A stretch of 39,875 nucleotides of DNA from Nitrosomonas sp. (GCA_021774055.1 JAJFJL010000164.1:1-39875), one strand, 5' to 3'; counted from the first letter of the stretch, positions 8,911 to 18,378 are shown. The notes: generated by a model from the letters alone, not told the origin. Made by a program: numbers and translations.

Positions 8911-9537
8911 TTATCTATTCGATCCATACGGCAAAAGAAAACCAGTTAATTTAACAAACTCTACTGTATTATTTTCATCATCAAATATACCATACCTAAT
9001 ATATACTCCTCCTCTCCTTGGGTAGCCTACTGCACCAAATGATATGATATAACGATCATTATCTTGCGTACAAAACACCCCTCCATTTACATCATAACTT
9101 TTTGCTTCTCCAAAAGAATTATTTTTATCACCATATATCATTGGAGAATGAGTATGACCAATAAAACATAACCTAAACTCTTCCTCATCAAACACATTCC
9201 ATGCTTCAATATTATTAGAAATTATTAATTTTCTTTTTCTTCTTGGTGAAACATGAGTGAACAAAACATCTTTTTCTATTATCGTTTCAGGTAAGCTACT
9301 TAACCACTCTTGATTTGCTGCAGTTAAAACACAATCATTGATTTCATCATGATTTCCAATAACAGTTGGATAATTATTTCTCCTTATTATTTCAACAACC
9401 TTATCATTATGATCGCCACCTTCCACTAGATCACCCAGACATATAATTCTGCCTACATTTTGTTTTTTTATATCCTGCAATACAATTTCAAGCGCTGGTA
9501 AATTTCCATGTATGTCAGAGAATATTGCTGTTTTCAT
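8911..9537 (-). CDS. Calcineurin-like metallophosphoesterase
   Basis: This 208-residue protein has all the motifs of the MJ0936/YfcE-type metallophosphoesterases: FSDIHGN (residues 7-13; D8, H10), CLGDLVEGGD (D36), IGNHDE (N and H of GNHD), a later THVSP and GHTHSP. These residues bind two metal ions and hydrolyse phosphoesters. The subfamily resembles small soluble phosphodiesterases, but the substrate cannot be read from the sequence. There is no signal peptide. It sits alone between repeats, 120 bp upstream of the nuclease operon on the same strand, and could be cotranscribed with it, though the hairpin between argues otherwise. Length is normal for the family. Confidence 0.88.
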   Translation of the reverse strand: MKTAIFSDIHGNLPALEIVLQDIKKQNVGRIICLGDLVEGGDHNDKVVEIIRRNNYPTVIGNHDEINDCVLTAANQEWLSSLPETIIEKDVLFTHVSPRRKRKLIISNNIEAWNVFDEEEFRLCFIGHTHSPMIYGDKNNSFGEAKSYDVNGGVFCTQDNDRYIISFGAVGYPRRGGVYIRYGIFDDENNTVEFVKLTGFLLPYGSNR

Positions 9538-9552
9538 TTTATTAAGTTCGTA

Positions 9553-9673
9553 TCCTGGATGAAGCGTAGCGGAATCTTGGAGTAATTTCTACTGACCCAC
9601 TTGACGTGATTATGATGAGTAATGTAGCTCATTTCAGCATTGCAACCCCGGATTCCGCAAGCTCCATCCAGGC
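9553..9673. repeat. Imperfect inverted repeat of the CCTGGATGGAGCxxxGCGGAATCC type
   Basis: The left arm 9553-9580 (TCCTGGATGAAGCGTAGCGG) and right arm 9646-9673 (GGATTCCGCAAGCTCCATCC) are imperfect inverted copies separated by 65 bp. This palindromic motif is one I recognise as dispersed in many proteobacterial genomes. No gene is supported here; the 80-codon frame over it is an artefact. Confidence 0.7.
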
Positions 9674-9703
9674 TACTTGCTAAATAACTAGGAAAATTAG
9701 CTT

Positions 9704-9795
9704 GTAGGGGAATAAGCAAAGCGTATCCACCTTGATGGAAAAAAAATAGTACGAGGACAAAAAATGGTGGATGCACTGTCGTTTATCCACCCTAC
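9704..9795. repeat. Imperfect inverted repeat of the GTAGGGTGGATAAGC type
   Basis: Arms 9704-9731 (GTAGGGGAATAAGCAAAGCG) and 9766-9795 (GTTTATCCACCCTAC at its end) are imperfect inverted copies ending GTAGGG/CCCTAC. It is adjacent to but distinct from the preceding inverted repeat. Together they fill most of the 9538-9918 gene-free gap; 9796-9918 holds nothing I can name. Confidence 0.65.
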
Positions 9796-9918
9796 AAACT
9801 GTTATCTTATGTGATAAATGAGACCAATTATCTTTAAACATAGCTACAGATAAAACTTGAATATCAAGTATAAATATTCTTTGATGTAGAAGAATATCAA
9901 TATAGCTATAGACAAGAT

Positions 9919-11223
9919 TTAAGAATTTCTTGCTCGTTCCAACATACTTTTATCAAATATCTTGTAATTAACATCTTTGTCACGCTTTGCCTCATACATT
10001 GCAATATCAGAAAACTTCACGATTTCATTGTTATTGCTTGTATCGTCAGGTGAAATAGCTACACCAATACTTATTGAAATATTCATTAGTTGCCCCTGAA
10101 TCATTGCTGGCTCTTCAAATTCTTTCAGTATATTTGTAACAGCAGTATGTACATAAGAAATATCTTTAATATTTCTTACTATTACTAAAAACTCATCACC
10201 TCCCATACGAAATACTGTATCACTAGAACGCACAGAATGGTTAAGTCTGGTAGCAGTCTCTTTTAAAATCAGGTCACCAACATCATGTCCTAAAGTGTCA
10301 TTTATTTTCTTAAATAAATTTAAGTCTAAAAATAAGATGGCAATCTTGCCACCCAATTGTTGCAAGCCATTAATTGAATTCTTAATCTCTTCAAATATAG
10401 TGGCTCGATTCTTTAATCCAGTTAGCTCATCATGGTTAGCTTTGTAAGCTAATGTTTGTGCTCGTTGATATACTTTATCACTCATTATAAAAAAAGTAGA
10501 AATTAAACGCCCCATTTCATTATTTTCAATAACATCTGAAATTTCTATCTTGTTTCCACTTTCAACTTTTTCTATACTTGCTAGCAATAATCTTAGTGGC
10601 AGAAAAAGACTTTTTTGTAGAAACATAACAGTCATTATTGCTAGCCCAATAAAAAATAATAATCCAACAATTATTAACGTAGTTATTTGAACCCTATTTT
10701 CTCTAAAGTCACCTTTTCTTTTTTCTAATAGAATAAGCTCTACATTAGCAAACAAAATGAATTGATTCTTAATATCATCCATATATTTCTTGCCTTTGTC
10801 TTGCAATACAATTTCAAGTGCTTTATCTTTTTCATTACCCTGGACGAACGCAATAGTCTCTGCTAATTCATCAAACTTAAGCTCCATTATTGTTTCGATT
10901 AACTCCAAACGTTCTTGCTGCTCAGCATTATCTATTGTCAGTTCTTTTAACTTGTAAAAGTTACTGTTAGCTTCATACACACCTGCATAATATGGTTCTA
11001 GATAGGATGGATTATCTGCAAGCAAGTATCCCCTCTGACCAGTTTCAGCATCCTTTATGGCACTTAACAGCTTTCCTTTAACCATTAAAACTTCATTTGT
11101 ATGATCCACCCACTTTAATTTATCGTCTCCATATCTTTCTAGTTGAAAAGTAAAAAATGCATTTATAATTGTGGTTAAAAATAAAATAGTTATTAACACA
11201 GATAACTTTAATCGAACACTCAT
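9919..11223 (-). CDS. CHASE3-HAMP-GGDEF diguanylate cyclase
   Basis: The protein is 434 residues. A transmembrane helix (about 8-27) is followed by a periplasmic helical CHASE3-like sensor (about 35-170) containing the ETGQRGYLLAD hallmark. A second membrane helix (about 181-203), a HAMP-like stretch and a GGDEF domain (from about 262) follow. The catalytic RMGGDEF motif is intact at 339-345. An inhibitory I-site RSSD (332-335) lies exactly five residues before it, so product inhibition is expected. It should synthesise cyclic di-GMP at the inner membrane in response to an unidentified signal. There is no EAL domain. It stands alone with no obvious partner. Confidence 0.93.
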   Translation of the reverse strand: MSVRLKLSVLITILFLTTIINAFFTFQLERYGDDKLKWVDHTNEVLMVKGKLLSAIKDAETGQRGYLLADNPSYLEPYYAGVYEANSNFYKLKELTIDNAEQQERLELIETIMELKFDELAETIAFVQGNEKDKALEIVLQDKGKKYMDDIKNQFILFANVELILLEKRKGDFRENRVQITTLIIVGLLFFIGLAIMTVMFLQKSLFLPLRLLLASIEKVESGNKIEISDVIENNEMGRLISTFFIMSDKVYQRAQTLAYKANHDELTGLKNRATIFEEIKNSINGLQQLGGKIAILFLDLNLFKKINDTLGHDVGDLILKETATRLNHSVRSSDTVFRMGGDEFLVIVRNIKDISYVHTAVTNILKEFEEPAMIQGQLMNISISIGVAISPDDTSNNNEIVKFSDIAMYEAKRDKDVNYKIFDKSMLERARNS

Positions 11224-11401
11224 ATAACCACCTTACTCAGGGCAATCTTATTAAAAATTTATTCCGATTTAAATTAATGCGTTTGCCCTACCACCTTCCT
11301 TATTTCAACTTAAGCTAGGGGTAAGAAAATACTCGCAATTACAATTTGTTACTCACATATACTTTTGTAACTTACAAAAAACATTATATTTTCATCAACC
11401 A

Positions 11402-11506
11402 TCATGTCACCAAACGATACAAATTTTGTGCACTCTCACTATCATCGCCACTCTTATCCATAGCTTCTGAAATCGCTTTACGTGCAGCTTGTTGATTACT
11501 TAATAA
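11402..11506 (-). pseudogene. Out-of-frame C-terminal tail of the Gly/His-rich protein gene
   Basis: Just past the stop at 11500, the same strand carries a clean reading in the next frame: LLSNQQAARKAISEAMDKSG followed by a DDSESAQNLYRLVT ending with TGA at 11402-11404. Adding one A to the AAA run (plus-strand TTT, 11507-11509) would join it to the upstream gene as IAALKLLSNQQAARKA. The tail therefore looks like the original C-terminus cut off by a 1-base deletion, or a base missed in sequencing. Confidence 0.6.
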
Positions 11507-12327
11507 TTTAATGCTGCAATCATAAAAATAGCATCAGAATATTTCCCGTTATCAGGTTGATTCAAATAATTGTTATATTCTTTCAAAAGATGGTCAAGAT
11601 GAGCACGCAGTGGTTGTTCAATCTTAATATAGTGTAAAGAATTAGGGTCAATTCTAAAAGCACGGCGCATTGCCCAAGTTGCTCCAGCTAGATCACCTTG
11701 CATTGCTTCTGACAGCGCATAACCAACTTTTGGAATGCTATCACTTTGATGTTGACTGGCTTGTATAGCAAATACACCCAGCGCTTCCCGGGCGTTATTC
11801 TGTGCTAGCAAATTCCAGCCTGATGAATTATTTGTGAAACTATTTGCTCCAGATTTTTCAATATACTGGACATTGGTATTGTTGGAGTAAACTGGCACCA
11901 CATCGTCTCGACTTATGTATGTTGTAGTCGGTGCATAGCGTGTTGAATTAGAAATATAATTGCGAGAAGGTGTCGAATAATATCTAGGTGTGTATGCACG
12001 ATAGCTACTACCATAAGGGTAATAGTTATAACGATTGCTATGACTGTGATTATTATGGCTATTACTATAGCGGCGACTGCCACCAAAATGACTACCACCG
12101 CCAAAGTGACGTTGACCACCTATATGACTGCCATGATTTCCTCTGTGGCCAGAAAAACCGCCACCATGCGAGATAGAACCCATACTTGATACACTACCAC
12201 TATGATTTCCATGACCACCACGTGCTAACACATTGCTTGATATTGCTAACATGGTAATACTAAAAGCTAAGTATATTAATAATTGTTTTAATTTAAAACT
12301 ATTAGTACTAAAATTCTTAAACTTCAT
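11500..12327 (-). CDS. Secreted Gly/His/Ser-rich protein with TPR-like C-terminal part
   Basis: The 275-residue product has a signal-peptide-like N-terminus (basic start, hydrophobic YLAFSITMLAISS, then NVLARG). A low-complexity region (about 36-110) is rich in Gly, His, Ser, Asn and Tyr. The C-terminal half (about 165-260) is helical, with A-x-x-A-L-G-V-F-A-I and GDLAGATWAMRRAFRIDPNS resembling tetratricopeptide repeats. A good Shine-Dalgarno (GGGAGA) precedes the ATG. The His-rich tract could bind metal, but that is inference. The stop is probably premature: an in-frame tail follows after a one-base shift. It lies 61 bp after the anchored-protein gene on the same strand, a likely pair. Confidence 0.7.
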   Translation of the reverse strand: MKFKNFSTNSFKLKQLLIYLAFSITMLAISSNVLARGGHGNHSGSVSSMGSISHGGGFSGHRGNHGSHIGGQRHFGGGSHFGGSRRYSNSHNNHSHSNRYNYYPYGSSYRAYTPRYYSTPSRNYISNSTRYAPTTTYISRDDVVPVYSNNTNVQYIEKSGANSFTNNSSGWNLLAQNNAREALGVFAIQASQHQSDSIPKVGYALSEAMQGDLAGATWAMRRAFRIDPNSLHYIKIEQPLRAHLDHLLKEYNNYLNQPDNGKYSDAIFMIAALNY

Positions 12328-12388
12328 CGTAGTCTCCCATATGGTCTTCTAAATGTTGAATAACTTTATATAACCAATACGCACGCCA

Positions 12389-12829
12389 TTAATTGCCCGC
12401 TCTTGTCAAAGAAAAATTATAGACTAGAAAGAAGCCATCCCGTTCAACCAATGTAATATTAAGATTAACCAAACCAACATCAAAATAAGCAGCGCCAGAA
12501 TAATTAATCCGTTTCTCCCCAAATAATGAGAATGCACTAGCCATGCGTGAGAACCCTAATTCATCAATTGAATTAAACCTTCCAAACCCTCGGTAATGAT
12601 TAAGTAATTCTTCTAATTGTGCATCACCTACTGTTTGTTTTGTTTCTGGTGCTAAATGTCTAAACAGGTCTGTTTTTTGCCAACTAGATATTTCAGATAA
12701 AATCTGATGAATTGCTTGCTCAGAGCTTCGTTGATAGTGATTTTTTTCTTGAGTTGTATAAAAAAACAACATTACAAATGATGTTAAAAAAAGAAATACA
12801 ATGAAGCGTAGTAGTGTTTTAACTTTCAT
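12389..12829 (-). CDS. Small membrane-anchored protein of unknown function
   Basis: The 146-residue product has one N-terminal hydrophobic helix (LLRFIVFLFLTSFVMLFFY), either an uncleaved signal anchor or a signal peptide. A soluble region follows, ending in an amphipathic beta-rich stretch (YFDVGLVNLNITLVERDGFF). I recognise no catalytic motif. The shape (one helix, then a small alpha/beta region resembling NTF2-like or DUF4864-like folds) suggests a periplasmic accessory protein, but that is a weak impression. It is followed closely by the secreted Gly/His-rich protein gene. Confidence 0.6.
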   Translation of the reverse strand: MKVKTLLRFIVFLFLTSFVMLFFYTTQEKNHYQRSSEQAIHQILSEISSWQKTDLFRHLAPETKQTVGDAQLEELLNHYRGFGRFNSIDELGFSRMASAFSLFGEKRINYSGAAYFDVGLVNLNITLVERDGFFLVYNFSLTRAGN

Positions 12830-12868
12830 AGTTTAATTTATTCTAGGTTATTTAATTGATTACACAGA

Positions 12869-12954
12869 CCCTGCAAGTAATCGCGCATATAATATTTAAC
12901 AAATTGTTTCATAGAGAGAATCTGTTGTGCAGTATGTGTGCGATTACTTGCAGG
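12869..12954. repeat. 18-bp inverted repeat downstream of ruvB
   Basis: CCTGCAAGTAATCGCGCA (12869-12886) is repeated inverted at 12937-12954 with one mismatch and a 50-bp gap. It abuts the ruvB stop codon. There is no U-run on either strand, so it is more like a mobile or protein-binding repeat than an intrinsic terminator, although the long hairpin could still stop or stabilise the transcript. Confidence 0.65.
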
Positions 12955-12956
12955 AT

Positions 12957-14003
12957 CTAGGTATTATCATCTAACAATTCAGCACAGCTTTGTTCTGTTA
13001 TTGGTAATGCTATGGAAAAATGTCGATAAGCCATCGCAGTCGCCACACGGCCACGCGGTGTACGTTTTATAAAACCTTGTTGGATAAGATAAGGCTCTAA
13101 AACATCTTCGATAGTATCACGCTCTTCACCAATGGCAGCGGCCAGATTATCGACACCGACTGGGCCACCATCAAATTTTTCTAACACAGCTAATAACAAA
13201 TTTCTATCCATAACATCAAGCCCTACAGCATCCACATCCAGCATGATTAAAGCATCATCAGCCACCTGGTGAGTCACATGACCATCAGCTTTAATCTCAG
13301 CAAAATCACGTACCCGACGTAACAAGCGATTAACTATACGTGGTGTACCGCGAGAGCGACAAGCAATTTCCATCGCACCTTCAGAAGAAATTTGCATTTT
13401 TAAGAGGCCGGCCGAACGGATTACTATTTTGCACAGTTCCTCGGCAGAATAAAACTCTAAACGTGAGACAATTCCAAAACGATCACGCAGTGGGTTGGTC
13501 AGCATGCCTGCACGTGTGGTAGCACCAACTAAGGTGAATGGTGGCAAATCAATTTTAACCGAACGAGCTGCAGGGCCTTCACCAATCATAATGTCTAATT
13601 GGTAGTCCTCTAATGCTGGGTAAAGAATTTCTTCTACAACTGGTGATAAACGATGAATTTCATCAATAAATAACACATCATTTGGTTCAAGATTGGTAAG
13701 TAACGCCGCTAAATCTCCAGGACGTTCTAATACTGGTCCTGAAGTATGACGCATGTTTACCCCCATTTCTTTAGCAATAATATGAGATAAAGTTGTCTTA
13801 CCTAAGCCTGGAGGGCCAAATAAAAGTACATGGTCAAGTGCTTCTTTACGCCTACGTGCAGCTTCAATAAATATTTGTAATTGCGCACGAATTTTTTCCT
13901 GACCAATATATTCTTCTAACTGCTTAGGGCGTAATGCACGGTCCTGAACTTCTTCTTGCGAAGAAGAGGTGGCTGCGGCGATAAGTCGATCTGTTTCAAT
14001 CAT
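12957..14003 (-). CDS. ruvB: Holliday junction branch migration ATPase RuvB
   Basis: The product is 348 residues, the usual length. The N-terminal linker contains [20 protein letters not shown]. Walker A is GPPGLGKTT (about residues 63-71), Walker [11 protein letters not shown], sensor 1 [19 protein letters not shown], and the C-terminal winged helix includes [14 protein letters not shown]. RuvB hexamers pump DNA through the RuvA-bound junction, feeding RuvC. It is separated from ruvA by a 356-bp gap filled by two repeat elements, which is unusual because ruvA and ruvB are normally adjacent. The ATG is placed by family match. Confidence 0.98.
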   Translation of the reverse strand: MIETDRLIAAATSSSQEEVQDRALRPKQLEEYIGQEKIRAQLQIFIEAARRRKEALDHVLLFGPPGLGKTTLSHIIAKEMGVNMRHTSGPVLERPGDLAALLTNLEPNDVLFIDEIHRLSPVVEEILYPALEDYQLDIMIGEGPAARSVKIDLPPFTLVGATTRAGMLTNPLRDRFGIVSRLEFYSAEELCKIVIRSAGLLKMQISSEGAMEIACRSRGTPRIVNRLLRRVRDFAEIKADGHVTHQVADDALIMLDVDAVGLDVMDRNLLLAVLEKFDGGPVGVDNLAAAIGEERDTIEDVLEPYLIQQGFIKRTPRGRVATAMAYRHFSIALPITEQSCAELLDDNT

Positions 14004-14040
14004 TCAAAGGGTGAGATTTAAATTTGTGATGTAACATCTA

Positions 14041-14199
14041 AGGAACGCGCATGGAATAAATAGGCAACTAGCGTAGGATTTATGTTCATATTCAAGGCGT
14101 GTAAACAGGCGCATAGCACGGCTATGTAACTGTTTACATAACGCAGAAGATGGGCTTAAATACAAAGCTAGTTGCCTAATTTGTTTCATACACGTTCCT
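14041..14199. repeat. Palindromic element of about 160 bp between ruvA and ruvB
   Basis: The whole segment is one long imperfect palindrome. The outer arms AGGAACGCGCATGGAATAAA (from 14041) and the inverse of ATTTGTTTCATACACGTTCC (to 14199) match, and both continue through AGGCAACTAGC. The inner arms match as well (GTGTAAACAG...CTGTTTACAT). It would fold into a stem of about 75 bp. The 61-codon frame across it is an artefact. It has nearly the same length as the palindrome at 18379-18538, so both may be MITEs of a similar type. Confidence 0.75.
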
Positions 14200-14260
14200 A
14201 AGTGCTACAAGTAGGCGTTTAATCCAGAATTATTACAGAGCGAGACTAAAGTCTCATTTA

Positions 14261-14345
14261 GCGTGCATTCTATGCACCATTTATAACGTTGGTGCGTAAA
14301 ACGCACCCTACCTTAAATGTAAGGGACGAGGCAATGAAGGATACC
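14261..14345. repeat. Nested-palindrome dispersed repeat, copy 2
   Basis: The core 14261-14312 (GCGTGCATTCTATGCACC, then GGTGCGTAAAACGCACCCTA) is followed by a TTAAATGTAAG...AATGAAGGAT tail, matching the copy at 20046-20182. It lies immediately downstream of ruvA on the minus strand. Confidence 0.8.
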
Positions 14346-14359
14346 CACACTACATTAAG

Positions 14360-14944
14360 TTATTTTTCTTTTGAAAGTAATTTTAGTGCTTGGCGTATTC
14401 CATCAGAGACACTAACATCTGGAGTAATTTGTTTACTGGCCCAGCTGGCCTCACGCTCTTTATAACCTAATGATAAAAGAGCATTACGTATATCATCGTC
14501 ATTTTTTGGGAGTACAGCGGTACCATTATCTAACGCTACTTCAAGATTAAATTTATCACGTAATTCCAGCAATAAACGCTCAGCTGTTTTTTTACCAATG
14601 CCAGGAATTTTAATTAATTGATCACTATCTTGATTCACTACCGCATGCTGTAAATCAGTGACACTTAGACCTGATAATAATGCTAAGGCAGTTCTGGTAC
14701 CAACACCTGAGATTTTTATCAACTGACGAAAAGCTTGTCGTTCTGCTTCAGTCCCAAAACCAAATAAAAGATGTACATCTTCACGCACTACCAGATGAAT
14801 ATGCAAAGTAACTTGTACTTCAAGCGCAGGAAGATTATAAAATGTGCTCATAGGCACATTGATTTCATAACCAACACCTTGCACATCAAGTAACACTAAT
14901 GGCGGCTGTTTCTCTAACAACAGCCCGCTTAATCTTCCGATCAT
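14360..14944 (-). CDS. ruvA: Holliday junction DNA-binding subunit RuvA
   Basis: The 194-residue protein starts at the ATG at 14944, which overlaps the ruvC stop by four bases (ATGA), a typical translational coupling; the longer open frame to 15028 is not RuvA-like. It begins [20 protein letters not shown] (OB-fold). Two helix-hairpin-helix motifs follow, [16 protein letters not shown] and [16 protein letters not shown], and a C-terminal domain with [16 protein letters not shown] binds RuvB. RuvA tetramers clamp the junction and load RuvB. It is downstream of yebC and ruvC in the same operon. Confidence 0.97.
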   Translation of the reverse strand: MIGRLSGLLLEKQPPLVLLDVQGVGYEINVPMSTFYNLPALEVQVTLHIHLVVREDVHLLFGFGTEAERQAFRQLIKISGVGTRTALALLSGLSVTDLQHAVVNQDSDQLIKIPGIGKKTAERLLLELRDKFNLEVALDNGTAVLPKNDDDIRNALLSLGYKEREASWASKQITPDVSVSDGIRQALKLLSKEK

Positions 14945-15471
14945 ACTAAACGACCACGCTTCATACGATAACCAGTTGTTGAAATATGTCCTAGCCCTGA
15001 CCCGCCATGTGCATGACAAATCGCACAAGCTAGAGCATCTGCGGCATCAGCACTAGGATTACCAGCAAGCTTTAGTAACCGTACGACCATTGCTTGCACT
15101 TGTTCTTTTTTTGCATGCCCATTGCCAACTACTGCCTGTTTAATTTGCAGTGCTGTATATTCAGAAACCTCAAGATTGTTCAAAACTGCAGCACAAATAG
15201 CTGCACCGCGCGCTTGCCCCAATAACAAGGTTGTTTTTGGATTTACATTGACAAAAACTTGTTCTACCACGACTTGATCAGGGTGATGCTGCACGATTAT
15301 TTCATTAAGATTATTAAGTATTTGTTTTAAGCGTAACGGTAGCGATTGATCTAATGTTTTAACACAGCCACTGCTAACATAAGTTAACACGGCACCATCT
15401 TTATCGATTATCCCAAAACCGGTAATTCTAAGACCTGGATCTATACCAAGAATACGAGTTTTATTTTTCAC
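14941..15471 (-). CDS. ruvC: Holliday junction resolvase RuvC
   Basis: The protein is about 176 residues with an RNase H-like fold. The four catalytic acidic residues are identifiable: the Asp of [12 protein letters not shown], the Glu of QVVVEQVF, and the two Asp of [16 protein letters not shown]. RuvC cuts junctions held by RuvAB. No ATG is available in frame. GTG at 15471 or TTG at 15474 must serve, and there is no clear Shine-Dalgarno, so translation may depend on coupling to yebC, whose stop is about a dozen bases upstream. The 3' end overlaps ruvA by four bases. Confidence 0.96.
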   Translation of the reverse strand: MKNKTRILGIDPGLRITGFGIIDKDGAVLTYVSSGCVKTLDQSLPLRLKQILNNLNEIIVQHHPDQVVVEQVFVNVNPKTTLLLGQARGAAICAAVLNNLEVSEYTALQIKQAVVGNGHAKKEQVQAMVVRLLKLAGNPSADAADALACAICHAHGGSGLGHISTTGYRMKRGRLV

Positions 15472-15485
15472 CAAACAACATAAAT

Positions 15486-16211
15486 TTATTCTTCGATAAT
15501 AGCAGTAGTGTAAACTGCTTGCACATCATCTAAACTTTCTAGTGCGTCCAGCAGTTTCTGCATTTTTAACCCATCATCACCAGTTAATATATTCTCATCC
15601 GTTGGTTTCATGGTTACTTCGGAAAGTTCAGCATGAAAGCCTGCTTGATCCAAAGCTTCCTTAATTTCAACAAATTCATATGGTGCAGTCATAACCTCAA
15701 TACTGCCATCATCATTGACAACAATATCTTCAGCACCAGCCTCAAGTGCAGCTTCCATTAATGCATCTTCATCCATACCAGGAGCAAAAAGTAATTGACC
15801 ACAGTGTTTAAACAAAAATGCCACCGAGCCATCCATACCAAGATTACCGCCAAACTTACTAAATGCATGACGCACATCGGCAACCGTGCGTATACGATTA
15901 TCTGTCATACAATCAACCATTACCGCTGCACCAGAAATACCATACCCTTCATAACGAAGTTCTTCATAATTAACACCTTCCAGATCACCACTACCGCGTT
16001 TAATGGCACGCTCGACATTATCCTTCGGCATATTTTGCTCAAAAGCTTTATCAACTGCCAGACGTAAGCGTGGATTGCTGTCAACATCACCACCACCCAT
16101 GCGTGAAGCAACTGTTATTTCTTTAATAAGACGAGTAAATATTTTGCCTCTCTTAGCATCCTGCGCAGCTTTCTTGTGCTTGATATTAGCCCATTTACTA
16201 TGACCAGCCAT
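15486..16211 (-). CDS. yebC: YebC/PmpR family translation/transcription factor
   Basis: The 241-residue protein opens with the diagnostic [20 protein letters not shown] and contains [18 protein letters not shown], the [16 protein letters not shown] segment and [20 protein letters not shown]. YebC/PmpR proteins are soluble three-domain factors, originally described as DNA-binding regulators and more recently implicated in helping ribosomes through difficult sequences. The position directly upstream of ruvC is the standard gammaproteobacterial arrangement. Length and motifs are normal. Confidence 0.97.
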   Translation of the reverse strand: MAGHSKWANIKHKKAAQDAKRGKIFTRLIKEITVASRMGGGDVDSNPRLRLAVDKAFEQNMPKDNVERAIKRGSGDLEGVNYEELRYEGYGISGAAVMVDCMTDNRIRTVADVRHAFSKFGGNLGMDGSVAFLFKHCGQLLFAPGMDEDALMEAALEAGAEDIVVNDDGSIEVMTAPYEFVEIKEALDQAGFHAELSEVTMKPTDENILTGDDGLKMQKLLDALESLDDVQAVYTTAIIEE

Positions 16212-16364
16212 TTGTCTATACCCTATATTAAAGTCATTGAATATACCACCCTAAGCCTAGCGAATAAAGTATAAACATTGAGTTAGGAAAAAGGTTACTT
16301 AAAAAACTTCAATAACATCCCTGTGTTAAGATTGATCACCATGAAGTACATGAAGAAATGACAT

Positions 16365-16458
16365 TATCCTTCATTATTCGGTTTACATTTCTTAAAAAAT
16401 TTCGGTAGGATGCATTTTACGCACCAACATCATAAATGGTGCATGGAATGCATCCCAC
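16365..16458. repeat. Nested-palindrome dispersed repeat, copy 3, downstream of glmS
   Basis: The outer arm ATCCTTCATTATTCGGTTTA (16366-16385) is followed by the core 16405-16458 (GTAGGATGCATTTTACGC to GCATCCCAC). Read on the minus strand, the core hairpin is followed by GAAATTTTTT, so this copy could also act as an intrinsic terminator for glmS. The rest of the 16212-16498 gap shows nothing nameable. Confidence 0.8.
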
Positions 16459-16498
16459 GGGGCTCTTACACTACTTATACGATTAAAATAATATATAT

Positions 16499-18355
16499 TC
16501 ATTCAACAGTGACAGCTTTTGCTAAATTTCTAGGCTTATCAACATCAGTACCTTTTTGTAAAGCAACATGATAAGCCAATAACTGAAGGGGTATTGTGTG
16601 AATAATTGGACTCAATAAACCAGCATACTCTACTAAGCGAATAATATGCACACCATCACTTTGAGGTATGCAAGAATCTGCATCCGCAAGAACATAAAGT
16701 TCTCCGCCACGAGCATGAACTTCCTGCAAATTTGATTTAAGTTTGCTTAACAATAAATCATTCGGTGCAATTGCAACAACCGGCATATCGCTATCAACCA
16801 AAGCCAACGGCCCATGTTTTAACTCTCCAGCGGCATAAGCTTCGGCATGAATATAAGAAATTTCTTTAAGTTTAAGCGCACCTTCCATAGCTATAGGATA
16901 ATGTAAACCACGCCCAAGGAACAATGCATGATGTTTTGATGCAAACTTCTTGGCCCATATTTTTATTTGTGGTTCTATTTGTAAAGCAAGTTGTAGCGCA
17001 GTCGGCAAATGCCGTAAAGCGGCTACGATCTTATCCTCATGTCCACTAGATAATTTATGACGTATTTTTGCTAAGGTTACTGATAACAACAAGAGCGAAG
17101 CCAATTGTGTTGTAAATGCCTTAGTGGAAGCGACACCAATTTCAGGTCCAGCTCGGGTTAAGAAACGTAAATCAGTTTGTCGTATTAAGGCACTTTCAGC
17201 CACATTACAGATAGCTAAACTATAACGGTGTCCCAAGGATTTTGCATATTCAAGAGCAGCTAGAGTATCTGCAGTCTCGCCTGATTGAGAGATTGCAACC
17301 ACTAAAGTTTCTGGATCAGCAATCGGATCACGATAGCGATACTCACTAGCAATCTCTACAGTACATGATACGCCCGCATTAGTTTCTAACCAATAACGTG
17401 CTACTAGGCCTGCGTGATAACTAGTACCACACGCCAAAATCAGAATATTTCTAGTCTGCAAAAAAATCTTTTCCGCATTATTGCCAAATAATATTGGTGA
17501 AATAGACTGAACATTAAGCACCATTTCCAAAGTATTGGCGACTGCACCAGGCTGTTCAAAAATTTCTTTTTGCATAAAATGAGCATAAGGCCCTAAATCA
17601 ATAGCTGCACTACTCAGCTTACTTGTATGTACCGTACGTTGAACTGTTTCAGTTGTCTTTCCTTGGAGACAATTAACGATACGATAACTATCACAATCAA
17701 GTTCTGCCACATCACCTTCTTCCAAGTAAACCATGTTTTTAGTTACCTGCAATAATGCAGAAGCATCTGATGCAGCATAGTTACCATTAGTACCTAAACC
17801 AAGTAATAATGGCGCGCCATTACGTGCAACAACAAAATAACCTGGCTTGGTTTCATCCATAACAGCAACAGCATAAGCACCTTGTAATTCAGCAATCGAT
17901 AAACAAACTGCATCAAATAAATTTAACGCCTGCCTGAGATTAAACGCAATTAAATGCGCAATTACTTCAGTATCTGTATCAGAAATAAACTTAAAATCCA
18001 GCTCCTGTAGACGCTTGCGTATCACTTCATGATTTTCGATAATGCCATTATGTACAACTGCTATCTTTGAGTCCTGTCCTGAGTAATCTGAATAATGAGG
18101 ATGCGCATTACGTTCAGAAGGCGCACCATGGGTTGCCCAACGAGTATGTGCTATACCACTCAGCCCATTTGTTTTATGCTTAACTATTAGCTTATCCAGC
18201 TCGGTGACACGCCCTATTGTTCTTAAACGCTGCAATCCATAATTAGCAACTACCAATCCAGCTGAATCATAACCACGGTATTCAAGACGCAACAAGCCTT
18301 CTAACAACACAGGAACAATATTATCTTTTGCAACGGCACCAATAATTCCGCACAT
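16499..18355 (-). CDS. glmS: Glutamine-fructose-6-phosphate aminotransferase (isomerizing)
   Basis: The 618-residue protein makes glucosamine-6-phosphate from fructose-6-phosphate and glutamine, the first step to UDP-GlcNAc. It begins MCGIIGAVA, so Cys2 becomes the N-terminal nucleophile of the glutaminase domain (1-240), with HTRWATHG and HNGIIENH motifs. Two SIS sugar-binding domains follow (about 290-600), with ILACGTSYHAG, ISQSGETADT and the C-terminal PRNLAKAVTVE that shapes both active sites. AAAGGA lies 8 nt before the ATG. It follows glmU on the same strand but is separated from it by a 160-bp palindromic element. I see no ribozyme upstream. Confidence 0.98.
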   Translation of the reverse strand: MCGIIGAVAKDNIVPVLLEGLLRLEYRGYDSAGLVVANYGLQRLRTIGRVTELDKLIVKHKTNGLSGIAHTRWATHGAPSERNAHPHYSDYSGQDSKIAVVHNGIIENHEVIRKRLQELDFKFISDTDTEVIAHLIAFNLRQALNLFDAVCLSIAELQGAYAVAVMDETKPGYFVVARNGAPLLLGLGTNGNYAASDASALLQVTKNMVYLEEGDVAELDCDSYRIVNCLQGKTTETVQRTVHTSKLSSAAIDLGPYAHFMQKEIFEQPGAVANTLEMVLNVQSISPILFGNNAEKIFLQTRNILILACGTSYHAGLVARYWLETNAGVSCTVEIASEYRYRDPIADPETLVVAISQSGETADTLAALEYAKSLGHRYSLAICNVAESALIRQTDLRFLTRAGPEIGVASTKAFTTQLASLLLLSVTLAKIRHKLSSGHEDKIVAALRHLPTALQLALQIEPQIKIWAKKFASKHHALFLGRGLHYPIAMEGALKLKEISYIHAEAYAAGELKHGPLALVDSDMPVVAIAPNDLLLSKLKSNLQEVHARGGELYVLADADSCIPQSDGVHIIRLVEYAGLLSPIIHTIPLQLLAYHVALQKGTDVDKPRNLAKAVTVE

Positions 18356-18378
18356 GTAATTTTCCTTTAGCTAAGAAT

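Noticed and set aside
9534-9776. 80-codon frame upstream of the phosphoesterase gene
   Set aside because: It consists of two inverted-repeat elements read in one frame; no protein-like features.
11913-12176. Short frames rich in Ile/Val or His/Tyr on both strands
   Set aside because: They are shadows of the low-complexity Gly/His/Ser region of the secreted protein gene.
14004-14189. 61-codon frame between ruvA and ruvB
   Set aside because: It is a read-through of the 160-bp palindrome.
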